Source: an uncultured Clostridium sp.
GTDB lineage: Bacteria > Bacillota > Clostridia > TANB77 > CAG-508
Length of the DNA: 12,815 nucleotides
Direction of reading: 5' to 3'
Assembly: GCA_946497905.1 (NCBI GenBank)
Contig: CAMMMI010000049.1
Span: 1 to 12,815, forward strand
Under the pieces are notes generated by a model that was not told the DNA's origin, ran no database searches, and saw only the letters and a program-made list of their open reading frames with translations. Both the position numbers and the translations under genes were made by a program. This document shows, one piece after another, positions 1-5,981 of the stretch (positions within the stretch are counted from its first letter, which is position 1; every line of letters starts with the position of its first letter).

Positions 1-12
1 ACAAAAAAGGAA

Positions 13-41
13 TTGACTATATAAAAACACGATAATATAAT
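13..41 (+). promoter_or_regulatory. Sigma-A promoter at the left edge
   Basis: TTGACT (13-18), a 17-base spacer and a perfect TATAAT (36-41). Predicted transcription start is near 48. It points at the terminator hairpin at 58-106 and then at the 58-aa gene and recombinase, so most transcripts may end early. Inferred from sequence match only. Confidence 0.65.
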
Positions 42-57
42 GATAGCATGAAAAAAG

Positions 58-106
58 AAAGAGCAAAGAGATTAGAAAAAACTAATTTCTTTGCTCTTTT
101 TCTTTT
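58..106 (+). terminator. Intrinsic terminator or attenuator in the leader
   Basis: The left arm (58-75) and right arm (82-99) pair over 18 positions with one G-T wobble around a six-A loop. A T-rich tail (TTTTTCTTTTT) follows. It lies about 10 bases after the predicted transcription start of the promoter at 13-41, so it would cut that transcript to roughly 55 nt. It could be an attenuator for the recombinase cassette, or the terminator of a short RNA. Confidence 0.7.
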
Positions 107-132
107 TAAATTTTAAGAAAAGGAGTAATTTC

Positions 133-309
133 ATGCTACATGATTATAAAGTTGAAGTAGATAACTCTAAACAAGTAAAAGATAATAATATGCTTAATTG
201 TAGTATGGAATTATCACTTTTAAATAATTTGTTTAGAGAAAAACTGATAACAGAAATAGAATATCAAGAAATAAAAAGAAAAATTTTAAAAGATTACAAA
301 CTTTTGTAA
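133..309 (+). CDS. Small SHOCT-like protein upstream of recombinase
   Basis: This encodes 58 residues. ATG at 133 is chosen over an upstream TTG at 91 because AGGAG (121-125) sits seven bases ahead, and the upstream extension would lie inside the terminator hairpin. The N-terminal half is polar. The C-terminal half (SLLNNLFREKLITEIEYQEI, then KRKILKDY) resembles the short SHOCT-type helical hairpin: a leucine helix, a K/G-L-I-T turn, then an E-Y/F-x-x-x-K helix. SHOCT modules are short C-terminal oligomerisation or binding segments, and related small proteins often sit beside mobile-element recombinases. Whether this one regulates the recombinase, for example as a directionality factor, is inference. 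The gap to the recombinase is 72 bases and holds its own promoter. No membrane segment or signal peptide is visible. Confidence 0.65.
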   Translation: MLHDYKVEVDNSKQVKDNNMLNCSMELSLLNNLFREKLITEIEYQEIKRKILKDYKLL

Positions 310-315
310 TTTTAA

Positions 316-344
316 TTTACTTTTTACCTAAAAAATGATATAAA
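316..344 (+). promoter_or_regulatory. Promoter of the serine recombinase
   Basis: TTTACT (316-321), a 17-base spacer and TATAAA (339-344), within the 72-base gap before the recombinase. It would allow recombinase expression independently of the attenuated promoter at 13-41. GGAGG at 373-377 is the ribosome binding site. Confidence 0.45.
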
Positions 345-381
345 ATTATTAAGTTTTATCTCTAGGCGGAACGGAGGAAAG

Positions 382-2073
382 ATGGAAATTCAAGTCATAG
401 AGAAAACAAACGGAAGAATCAACAGAGTAACAGGTACAACAATCAAAGAGAGATTAAGAGTATGTGCTTATGCAAGAGTAAGTACAGATAACGAGGAACA
501 ATTAAATAGTTATCAATCACAATTAAAGTATTACGATGAAAAAATAAATAGCAAATCAGAATGGCAATTTGCAGGAATATATTCAGATGAAGCTATAAGT
601 GGAACATTAGATTTTAAAAGAACAGGTTTTATGAATATGATACAAGATGCAATGCAAGGAAAATTTGATATGATACTCACAAAATCCATATCAAGATTTG
701 CTAGAAACACATTGGATACTTTAAAGTATGTAAGAATGCTAAAAGAGAAAAATATTGCAATTCTATTTGAAGAAGAAAATATCAATACAGGTTCAGGGCA
801 AGGAGAATTAGTTCTAACATTGCTAAGTGCAATGGCACAACAAGAAAGCGAAAATATATCTTCACATGTATTATTAGGTTTAAAGATGAAAAAAGATAGA
901 GGAGAATTAATTGGCTATAATGGTTGTTATGGATATAATTATAATCTTGAAACAAAAGAAATAACAATTAATGAAGAAGAATCCAATATAGTTAGATATA
1001 TGTTTGAAAGATATGTAGAAGGAGTTGGTTCAAGTACCATAGCAAAAGAGTTAACCACAAAAGGAATTAAAACTCCAAAAGGTGGAATAAAATGGTGCGA
1101 ATCAACAGTAAGAGGAATCCTAAAAAATGAAAAATATATTGGAGATGTGTTAATGGGAAAAACATTTACAATAGATCCAATATCACATAAAAGGTTGAGC
1201 AATTTAGGAGAAGTAGACAAGTACTATTTAAAAGAACATCATGAGCCAATTATTAGCAAAGAGTTATTTGATAGAGTACAAGATATAAGAACCAAAAGAG
1301 CAGGTAACAGAGAAACAGGAAGAAGAAATAATAATTATAGCAAGAAATATGCTTTTAGTAGTAAATTATATTGTGGATTTTGTGGTAGCTTACTTACAAG
1401 GAGAAATTGGAACTCAAAAAGGAAATATGAAAAAGCAGTATGGCAATGTATAAAAAGAGCAAAACATGGAAAAGAAGAATGCCCATATTGTAAAGCAATA
1501 CCAGAAGAAATACTAGAAAACTGTTTTGTACAAGGATATAGAATACTCTGTAACAATAATCAAAAAGTAGTATTAGATTTTTTAGAAAAGATAGAAAATA
1601 TCTTAAAAGAAAATACTACAGATACAGTAGTAAACGAATTAGAAAAAGACAAAGAGAAAATAAACAAAAAACTTAATAATCTATTAGAACTAAACTTAGA
1701 AGGCAGAATCAACAAAGAGCAATATACAGAAAAATTTGATGGCTTAAACATAGAACTAATTAAAGTAGATAACAAAATACAAAGCCTACTAAAAGATACA
1801 AACAGAAATGAAAGCATTAAACATAGATTAAACAAGTTTAAAAGTTTATTTAAAGACATGGAAATAATGAAAAATTTTGATAAAGATGTTTTTGAATGTT
1901 TAATAAATAAAGTAATAATAGGAGAAACACTAGAAGATGGGACAATAAACCCATATACAATAAGATTTATTTGTAAAAATGGAACAGAAATAAATTGCAA
2001 AGACAATTTTACTGCAACAGGCAATAAACAACATTTAAAACTTACTGCAACCAGAGATGACCAACACATGTAG
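382..2073 (+). CDS. Large serine site-specific recombinase
   Basis: A 563-aa large serine recombinase, which cuts and rejoins DNA at attachment sites to integrate or excise mobile elements. The N-terminal resolvase domain (about 24-175) has the catalytic serine S34 in YARVSTD and the active-site arginines R105 and R108 in SRFARN. The central 'recombinase' DNA-binding domain (about 180-300) has the usual G-x-S-T-I-A and N-E-K-Y-I-G-D motifs. A zinc ribbon follows: C331-x2-C334, C356, and C367-x2-C370. A charged coiled-coil segment (about 395-490) precedes a C-terminal tail. Length and domain order are normal, and nothing looks broken. GGAGG lies four bases before the ATG. It is preceded by a SHOCT-like gene and followed by a terminator, with no cargo or conjugation genes in view. 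It may be the end of an element extending left of the window, or a stand-alone cassette. Family assignment is very secure; the target site is unknown. Confidence 0.95.
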   Translation: MEIQVIEKTNGRINRVTGTTIKERLRVCAYARVSTDNEEQLNSYQSQLKYYDEKINSKSEWQFAGIYSDEAISGTLDFKRTGFMNMIQDAMQGKFDMILTKSISRFARNTLDTLKYVRMLKEKNIAILFEEENINTGSGQGELVLTLLSAMAQQESENISSHVLLGLKMKKDRGELIGYNGCYGYNYNLETKEITINEEESNIVRYMFERYVEGVGSSTIAKELTTKGIKTPKGGIKWCESTVRGILKNEKYIGDVLMGKTFTIDPISHKRLSNLGEVDKYYLKEHHEPIISKELFDRVQDIRTKRAGNRETGRRNNNYSKKYAFSSKLYCGFCGSLLTRRNWNSKRKYEKAVWQCIKRAKHGKEECPYCKAIPEEILENCFVQGYRILCNNNQKVVLDFLEKIENILKENTTDTVVNELEKDKEKINKKLNNLLELNLEGRINKEQYTEKFDGLNIELIKVDNKIQSLLKDTNRNESIKHRLNKFKSLFKDMEIMKNFDKDVFECLINKVIIGETLEDGTINPYTIRFICKNGTEINCKDNFTATGNKQHLKLTATRDDQHM

Positions 2074-2090
2074 CATGTAAATGTTCTAAA

Positions 2091-2118
2091 AGGTTAAAAT
2101 GTTTTAATCATGTTTTTT
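2091..2118 (+). terminator. Terminator after the recombinase
   Basis: GGTTAAAA (2092-2099) pairs with TTTTAATC (2102-2109), with one G-T wobble and a tiny nominal loop that would open by a pair or two. A run of six T follows at 2113-2118. It lies between the recombinase and the convergent M23 gene. Confidence 0.5.
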
Positions 2119-2136
2119 GGTTCAAATGAATTTAAA

Positions 2137-2718
2137 CTAGAAATAATTAAGAGGATTTTGATATTTACCATCTAAACGTATCCCTAAATGTAAATGAGGA
2201 CCAGTAGTAGCACCATTTGTAGGACGACCAGTAGAATCTGAATATTGATTGCCCTTTACACCATAAACGTATTTAGGACCAACATGGCCAATAACTTGTC
2301 CTTGTTTTACAAAATCACCAACATTAACTATAAAATTAGGATTGCAGTGGCAATAACTAACTTTTATATTATCAAAAGATAAAGTAATAGTATATCCACC
2401 AGCACCTAAAAATTGCCTAAATGTAATTTCACCATCAGCTACGGCAATAAATTTAGTCCCTTCAGGAGCAGGAATATCAATTCCAGAATGTGAAGAAGAA
2501 GCACCACTTGTAGGAGAGGTACGTTTTCCAAAATATGAACTAATTCTTGTATAACCAGGTAATGGCCAAACAAAACCATTAGGATTAAAAGATATAATTT
2601 CAGAATCTGATATGTCAGAAGAAAGATCTTCTTGACTGAATGTTGGAATAAAAAATATTGTTATAAAAAGAGTAATAAAAATAATAATGAATATAAGATT
2701 TTTTAATAATTTGTAAAT
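2137..2718 (-). CDS. M23 (LytM-type) peptidase with ATT start
   Basis: A 193-aa membrane-anchored zinc metallopeptidase of family M23, predicted to cleave peptide cross-links of peptidoglycan outside the cell. Residues 4-27 form one hydrophobic N-terminal segment, followed by a short polar linker and the peptidase domain (about 49-190). Visible zinc and catalytic residues are H77 and D81 (HSGID), H124 (in a YCHC context) and H175/H177 (GPHLHLG). The frame is open from 2718 to TAG at 2137-2139, yet no codon in it is ATG, GTG or TTG. The first codon of the coherent protein is ATT (2716-2718), with AGGTGGTGATT (2731-2721) at ideal spacing. A start there gives a normal short cytoplasmic end before the membrane segment. 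The gene follows the HAD gene by 28 bases, probably in one operon. Alternatives are a start-codon mutation (incipient pseudogene) or a sequence error. Family call secure; expression uncertain. Confidence 0.85.
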   Translation of the reverse strand: MYKLLKNLIFIIIFITLFITIFFIPTFSQEDLSSDISDSEIISFNPNGFVWPLPGYTRISSYFGKRTSPTSGASSSHSGIDIPAPEGTKFIAVADGEITFRQFLGAGGYTITLSFDNIKVSYCHCNPNFIVNVGDFVKQGQVIGHVGPKYVYGVKGNQYSDSTGRPTNGATTGPHLHLGIRLDGKYQNPLNYF

Positions 2719-2731
2719 AAAATCACCACCT
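2716..2731 (-). promoter_or_regulatory. Strong RBS followed by an ATT codon
   Basis: On the minus strand AGGTGGTGAT matches the anti-16S consensus AGGAGGTGAT at nine of ten positions, and ATT follows at 2718-2716. The match and spacing are those of a strong start site whose initiation codon has third base T instead of G. An in-frame stop upstream (TGA within the end of the HAD gene) rules out a longer protein starting further upstream. Confidence 0.7.
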
Positions 2732-2746
2732 GTAAATAAAATATCT

Positions 2747-3451
2747 TTAATTTTTATTCAAAGATTTGACAAATTTATAAATATTTGATGTTTTGCTAAA
2801 ATCATTTTCAAAACAATAATCTATAATTCCCAAATTTTTGAGAGTCTTGTAAGAAGAGTTTTCGCTGATATTATCACAAACAAAAATAGATTTGCCACCA
2901 ATAGAATGAACAAATTCAAAAGCATATTGATCAGTTAAACCATCTCCAAAATAAACAATATCAGATCCAGAAATATTATTAGACTTTTGAATTTCCTTTA
3001 TTATTTCAACTTTATATTTATCACTCATTAAACTATCTATTTCAAGATTTTTACTATCTGTTACTTTTAATGTAGTGCCAAAAACTCCATTCAAATATGG
3101 AGATATAGAAGTAAATTTAACATAATCTTCAAATCCAGAAGTTAAAACATAATGCTTAATATTAGTTTTAGCATATTGTAAGTCAAAAAAATATTCAAAA
3201 ACTCCTTTATTAAATTGCACATTTGAAGCACCTAAACATATATTTTCAATATTAAATTTTTTATTGTTATTTTGTAAAATGGTAATATATGTTTGAAAGT
3301 AGGCAACATACATTGATAATTTATGAGTATTCATTAATTGTTTAACTGAATTCATATATTTAGTATCATCAAATCCACATTCTTTTATAATTTTATATTG
3401 AGGTAATGAATATGGAGTTAAAGTACCATCAAAATCATAAATTATAACCAT
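2747..3451 (-). CDS. HAD-superfamily phosphatase
   Basis: A 234-aa haloacid-dehalogenase-type hydrolase, expected to be a soluble Mg-dependent phosphatase using a phospho-aspartate intermediate. Motif I is DFDGTLT with nucleophile D6 and acid D8. Motif II is T104/S105 in YVLTSG, motif III a lysine near 145-147, and motif IV FGDGLTD with D170 and D174. The long helical insert between motifs I and II (about 15-95) is a C1-type cap, as in phosphoserine-phosphatase-like members; the substrate cannot be read from sequence. The ATG at 3451 is preferred over an ATG 39 bases upstream because AAGGAG precedes it with six bases between. The upstream gene is tRNA-Trp and the downstream one the M23 peptidase, 28 bases away. 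No strong separate promoter was found, so read-through from the tRNA promoter is possible. Confidence 0.85.
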   Translation of the reverse strand: MVIIYDFDGTLTPYSLPQYKIIKECGFDDTKYMNSVKQLMNTHKLSMYVAYFQTYITILQNNNKKFNIENICLGASNVQFNKGVFEYFFDLQYAKTNIKHYVLTSGFEDYVKFTSISPYLNGVFGTTLKVTDSKNLEIDSLMSDKYKVEIIKEIQKSNNISGSDIVYFGDGLTDQYAFEFVHSIGGKSIFVCDNISENSSYKTLKNLGIIDYCFENDFSKTSNIYKFVKSLNKN

Positions 3452-3482
3452 AACTAACTCCTTAAAAATTATTATATAAAAT

Positions 3483-3505
3483 AACTCCAAATATTATTTG
3501 GAGTT
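3483..3505 (-). terminator. Hairpin after tRNA-Trp
   Basis: AACTCCAAAT (3483-3492) and ATTTGGAGTT (3496-3505) form a perfect 10-bp stem with a three-base loop. On the minus strand the tail is ATTTTATATAAT, only moderately U-rich. It should end or trim the tRNA transcript, possibly leaking into the HAD gene. Confidence 0.6.
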
Positions 3506-3512
3506 TGTGGTC

Positions 3513-3587
3513 TGGCAGGGGTAGTAGGATTCGAACCCACACAGGCGGTTTTGGAGACCGATGTGCTACCATTAACACTATACCCCT
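3513..3587 (-). tRNA. tRNA-Trp (anticodon CCA)
   Basis: A 75-nt cloverleaf with encoded 3' CCA (3515-3513). The acceptor stem AGGGGTA/TACCCCT is perfect. The D arm contains AATGGTAG, the anticodon loop is CT-CCA-AA, and the T loop is GGTTCGAATCC. The discriminator base is G, as usual for bacterial tRNA-Trp. It is read from the promoter at 3607-3635 and stands back to back with glyQS. Confidence 0.97.
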
Positions 3588-3606
3588 ATATCCAAAGTCA
3601 ATTAAT

Positions 3607-3635
3607 ATCTTAGCATAAATAATTACTTTTATCAA
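3607..3635 (-). promoter_or_regulatory. Promoter of tRNA-Trp
   Basis: On the minus strand TTGATA (3635-3630), a 17-base spacer ending in TATGC, and TAAGAT (3612-3607). Predicted start is near 3600, about 13 bases before the mature tRNA 5' end. Confidence 0.65.
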
Positions 3636-3653
3636 GATTTTTTAAAAAATTTA

Positions 3654-3682
3654 TTGACTTTTTTTATAATAGATAATAAAAT
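3654..3682 (+). promoter_or_regulatory. Promoter of glyQS
   Basis: TTGACT (3654-3659), a 17-base spacer and TAAAAT (3677-3682). A leader of only about 80 bases follows, too short for a T-box riboswitch. Confidence 0.6.
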
Positions 3683-3768
3683 TCTTGTTATATCAATAAA
3701 ATTTTAATGAACAAAACTTATGCCTAGCTTTTTATAAAAATAAATTAGTAAAAAAGGGAGGAATTTTT

Positions 3769-5151
3769 ATGTTAAAATCAATGGATACACTTGTAGCACT
3801 TTGCAAAAATAGAGGATATATATATCCAGGGTCAGAGATTTATGGAGGATTAGCCAATACATGGGATTATGGACCATTAGGTTGTGAATTAAAAAACAAT
3901 ATAAAATCAGCATGGAGAAAAAAATTCATACAAGAAAGTGAATATAATGTAGGATTAGATGCCGCAATTTTAATGAATCCAACAACATGGGTAGCTTCAG
4001 GTCATGTAGGAGGATTTTCTGACCCACTAATAGATTGTAAAGAGTGTAAAACAAGACACAGAGCTGATAAATTAATAGAGGAATGGGCTCATGAAAAAGG
4101 AAATGATATGATAGCTGATGGTATGTCAGATGAAGAATTAATTAAATTTATAAAAGATAATAAAATACCATGTCCAAATTGTGGAAAAAATAATTTTACA
4201 GATATAAGAAAATTTAATTTAATGTTTAAAACATTTCAAGGAGTAACAGAAGATAAAACAGCAGAAATATATTTAAGACCAGAAACAGCACAAGGAATAT
4301 TTGTTAATTTTAAAAATGTAATGAGAACAACAAGAAAAAAATTACCTATGGGAATTGCTCAAATAGGGAAGGCTTTTAGAAATGAAATAACGCCAGGAAA
4401 CTTTATTTTTAGAACAAGAGAATTTGAACAAATGGAATTAGAATTTTTCTGTAAACCAGGAACTGATTTACAATGGCATAAATATTGGAAAGAATTTTGT
4501 GAAAATTGGTTATTAAATTTAGGAATGAAAAAAGAAAATATTAGATTAAGAGATCACTCACCAGAAGAATTATCTCATTATAGCAATGCAACAACAGATA
4601 TTGAATTCGCATTCCCATTTGGATGGGGGGAATTATGGGGAATTGCAGATAGAACAGATTTTGATTTAAAAAGTCATATGAAAGTATCAAAAGAAGATTT
4701 TTCATATACAGACCCAGAAACAAACGAAAAATATGTACCATATTGTATCGAACCATCACTAGGAGCAGATAGGGTAGCACTTGCATTTTTATGTAATAGT
4801 TATGAGGAAGAAGAAATAGGAGAAGGAGATACAAGAATAGTTTTACATTTACATCCAGTATTAGCACCATTTAAATTAGCAGTATTGCCACTTTCTAAAA
4901 AATTATCTGAAAAAGCAAAAGAATTACATTCTATGTTATCTAAAAAATTTATGTGTGATTATGACGAAACAGGAAGTATAGGAAAAAGATATAGAAGAGA
5001 AGATGAAATAGGAACACCATATTGTGTAACTGTTGATTTTGATACTATAGAAGATGATACAGTTACAATTAGAGATAGAGACACTATGGAACAAATAAGA
5101 ATAAAAATAGATGAAGTAGAAAATTGGATAGAAAAAAAATTACAATTTTAA
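3769..5151 (+). CDS. glyQS: Glycyl-tRNA synthetase, alpha2 type
   Basis: A 460-aa class II synthetase that charges tRNA-Gly with glycine using ATP, in the cytoplasm. This is the one-chain homodimeric form, not the alpha/beta GlyQ+GlyS form. The N-terminal GlyRS signature (NRGYIYPGSEIYGG..., with TWDYGPLG) is at about 14-38. A paired CxxC insertion (C90/C93 and C135/C138) looks like a zinc-binding knuckle. Motif 2 is FRNEITPG (203-210) with FRTREFEQME after it. Motif 3 is EPSLGADR with R335. The anticodon-binding domain occupies about 360-455. GGGAGG (3756-3761) lies seven bases before the ATG; a second in-frame ATG at 3781 lacks such a site. Length is typical and all core motifs are intact. 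It stands alone in its own transcription unit, divergent from tRNA-Trp. Confidence 0.97.
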   Translation: MLKSMDTLVALCKNRGYIYPGSEIYGGLANTWDYGPLGCELKNNIKSAWRKKFIQESEYNVGLDAAILMNPTTWVASGHVGGFSDPLIDCKECKTRHRADKLIEEWAHEKGNDMIADGMSDEELIKFIKDNKIPCPNCGKNNFTDIRKFNLMFKTFQGVTEDKTAEIYLRPETAQGIFVNFKNVMRTTRKKLPMGIAQIGKAFRNEITPGNFIFRTREFEQMELEFFCKPGTDLQWHKYWKEFCENWLLNLGMKKENIRLRDHSPEELSHYSNATTDIEFAFPFGWGELWGIADRTDFDLKSHMKVSKEDFSYTDPETNEKYVPYCIEPSLGADRVALAFLCNSYEEEEIGEGDTRIVLHLHPVLAPFKLAVLPLSKKLSEKAKELHSMLSKKFMCDYDETGSIGKRYRREDEIGTPYCVTVDFDTIEDDTVTIRDRDTMEQIRIKIDEVENWIEKKLQF

Positions 5152-5159
5152 TATGAAGA

Positions 5160-5203
5160 TTATATAAAAGGAAAAGTCCTAATCAAAATATTTGATTAGG
5201 ACT
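5160..5203. terminator. Terminator between glyQS and the 86-aa gene
   Basis: A perfect 13-bp stem (5175-5187 with 5191-5203) and a three-base ATA loop. The minus-strand tail TTTCCTTTTATATA is U-rich, while the plus-strand tail is poor. It therefore serves the minus-strand gene best and may be shared by the two convergent genes. Confidence 0.7.
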
Positions 5204-5209
5204 GAAAAG

Positions 5210-5470
5210 TTAATTGAACACAATTTGTTCAATCTGCCAAATTATAGTTGGCAATGTGATTTTTTCACAATCTCGAGAACAATTACGGTTATAAGTTGTA
5301 TTGTCTATTAAAATTTCTTTAATCGAAGCAATCTGATCATCAGATAGCTCCCAATATTTAGATTGTGAAAAGAAGGTATCGTCTTTTAAATATACTATAA
5401 TGATACCACTTTTTCCATCCCGAACAAATGAAAATAATTTAAAACCATTAATGCCAACATCATAACTCAT
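5210..5470 (-). CDS. Small protein of unknown function
   Basis: This encodes 86 residues, and I do not recognise a family. The start is taken at the second of two tandem ATGs (5473 and 5470), because AAGGGGG sits seven bases upstream of it. An ATG at 5506 lies at the predicted transcription start and has no ribosome binding site. The sequence looks like a small alpha/beta cytoplasmic protein: alternating beta-like stretches (FKLFSFVRDGKSGIIIVYLK), a helix (SDDQIASIKEILID), then a C-N-R-N-C-S-R-D-C-like cluster (NRNCSRDCEK) and a hydrophobic end (IIWQIEQIVF). There is no signal peptide or membrane helix. It lies downstream of sspH on the same strand, but a promoter sits between them, so it may be a separate unit. 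The Cys cluster might bind metal or form a disulfide; that is speculation. Confidence 0.7.
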   Translation of the reverse strand: MSYDVGINGFKLFSFVRDGKSGIIIVYLKDDTFFSQSKYWELSDDQIASIKEILIDNTTYNRNCSRDCEKITLPTIIWQIEQIVFN

Positions 5471-5506
5471 CATGATTCCCCCTTCTGCATAAGAATGAAT
5501 TTTCAT

Positions 5507-5535
5507 TGTATAGGAACATAATAATAAAAAGTGAA
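5507..5535 (-). promoter_or_regulatory. Possible promoter of the 86-aa gene
   Basis: On the minus strand TTCACT (5535-5530), a 17-base spacer and TATACA (5512-5507). Predicted start is about 5500, which argues against the ATG at 5506 being the translation start. Confidence 0.4.
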
Positions 5536-5542
5536 AAAAATT

Positions 5543-5725
5543 TTAATTATATAAGTTCCTTTCATATAAATCCTCTATAAAAACATCTCTTTCTTCAAAA
5601 TTATCGATAAAACCTACTTTAGCAATATTTTGATTAACGGCTTGAATCCAAACAGGTCTTTCATTGTAAAAAACATCACATTTTTCATCATTATTCAATA
5701 TAAAATTAATTCTTTCATAATTCAT
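5543..5725 (-). CDS. sspH: H-type small acid-soluble spore protein
   Basis: A 60-aa protein matching the SspH family of minor small acid-soluble spore proteins, made in the forespore and stored in the spore core. The family pattern is visible: MNYERINFILNN at the start, then V-F-Y-N-E-R-P-V-W-I-Q-A-V (family YNGxPVWIexV), A-K-V in the middle and V-F-I-E-D-L-Y-E at the end. Length is typical of the family. AGGTGA precedes ATG at 5725 with good spacing. This gene is the best evidence that the host forms endospores. Expression would be expected from the forespore sigma factor; the upstream region has only weak matches to that promoter (see the direct repeats at 5776-5805). No clear own terminator is seen. 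Confidence 0.8.
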   Translation of the reverse strand: MNYERINFILNNDEKCDVFYNERPVWIQAVNQNIAKVGFIDNFEERDVFIEDLYERNLYN

Positions 5726-5775
5726 AATAAATCACCTCATAAAATATATTTAATATAAGTATATCCAAAAAGAAA

Positions 5776-5805
5776 TAGTTTATAACCTTCAATTTTAGTT
5801 TATAA
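5776..5805. repeat. Two direct repeats upstream of sspH
   Basis: TAGTTTATAA occurs at 5776-5785 and exactly 20 bp later at 5796-5805 (minus strand TTATAAACTA). The spacing is about two helical turns. On the minus strand TGTATT (5825-5820), 17 bases and TAAACTA (5802-5796) weakly resemble a forespore sigma-G promoter. Chance similarity in AT-rich DNA is possible. Confidence 0.35.
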
Positions 5806-5898
5806 AAGGCAACAAACAAAATACACTCACATAAACCAGTAAAATATTAGAATAGAAGAAATAGTAAAAAAGATAAATGAAAAGACAAAGATTAAAAT

Positions 5899-5927
5899 TT
5901 GACTAAAAGATTTTTTTAAGATAAAAT
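5899..5927 (+). promoter_or_regulatory. Promoter of the kinase fusion gene
   Basis: TTGACT (5899-5904), a 17-base spacer and TAAAAT (5922-5927), the same hexamers and spacing as the glyQS promoter. Predicted start near 5934. Confidence 0.6.
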
Positions 5928-5981
5928 GTACAAGTACATAGTATGCCTTTATAGAAAAGCAAGAAAGGAATGGAATTTTTT

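Noticed and set aside
48..116. A 22-codon leader peptide (MKKERAKRLEKTNFFALFLF and two more residues) spanning the left-edge hairpin.
   Set aside because: No ribosome binding site, and its ATG coincides with the predicted transcription start; the coding pattern is a by-product of the hairpin repeats.
1560..2069. Long minus-strand open frame (169 codons) opposite the recombinase, and similar antisense frames over glyQS, the kinase and the surface-protein gene.
   Set aside because: They are shadows of well-supported genes: Leu/Phe/Ser-rich composition expected from the complement of Lys/Glu/Asn codons, no family features and no good ribosome binding sites.
132..2077. 11-bp inverted match (CATGCTACATG at 132-142, CATGTAGCATG at 2067-2077) spanning the first codon of the 58-aa gene and the stop of the recombinase.
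   Set aside because: It sits at suggestive places, but the word is itself nearly palindromic, and matches of this length are expected by chance in a window of this size. It does not flank terminal non-coding DNA as real element ends would.
3471..3476. TATAAT on the minus strand just upstream of the HAD gene.
   Set aside because: No usable -35 at the right distance, and the implied start would fall on the ribosome binding site.
3654..3670. TTGACT followed by a perfect TATAAT at 3665-3670 before glyQS.
   Set aside because: The spacing is only five bases; the TAAAAT at 17 bases is the workable partner.
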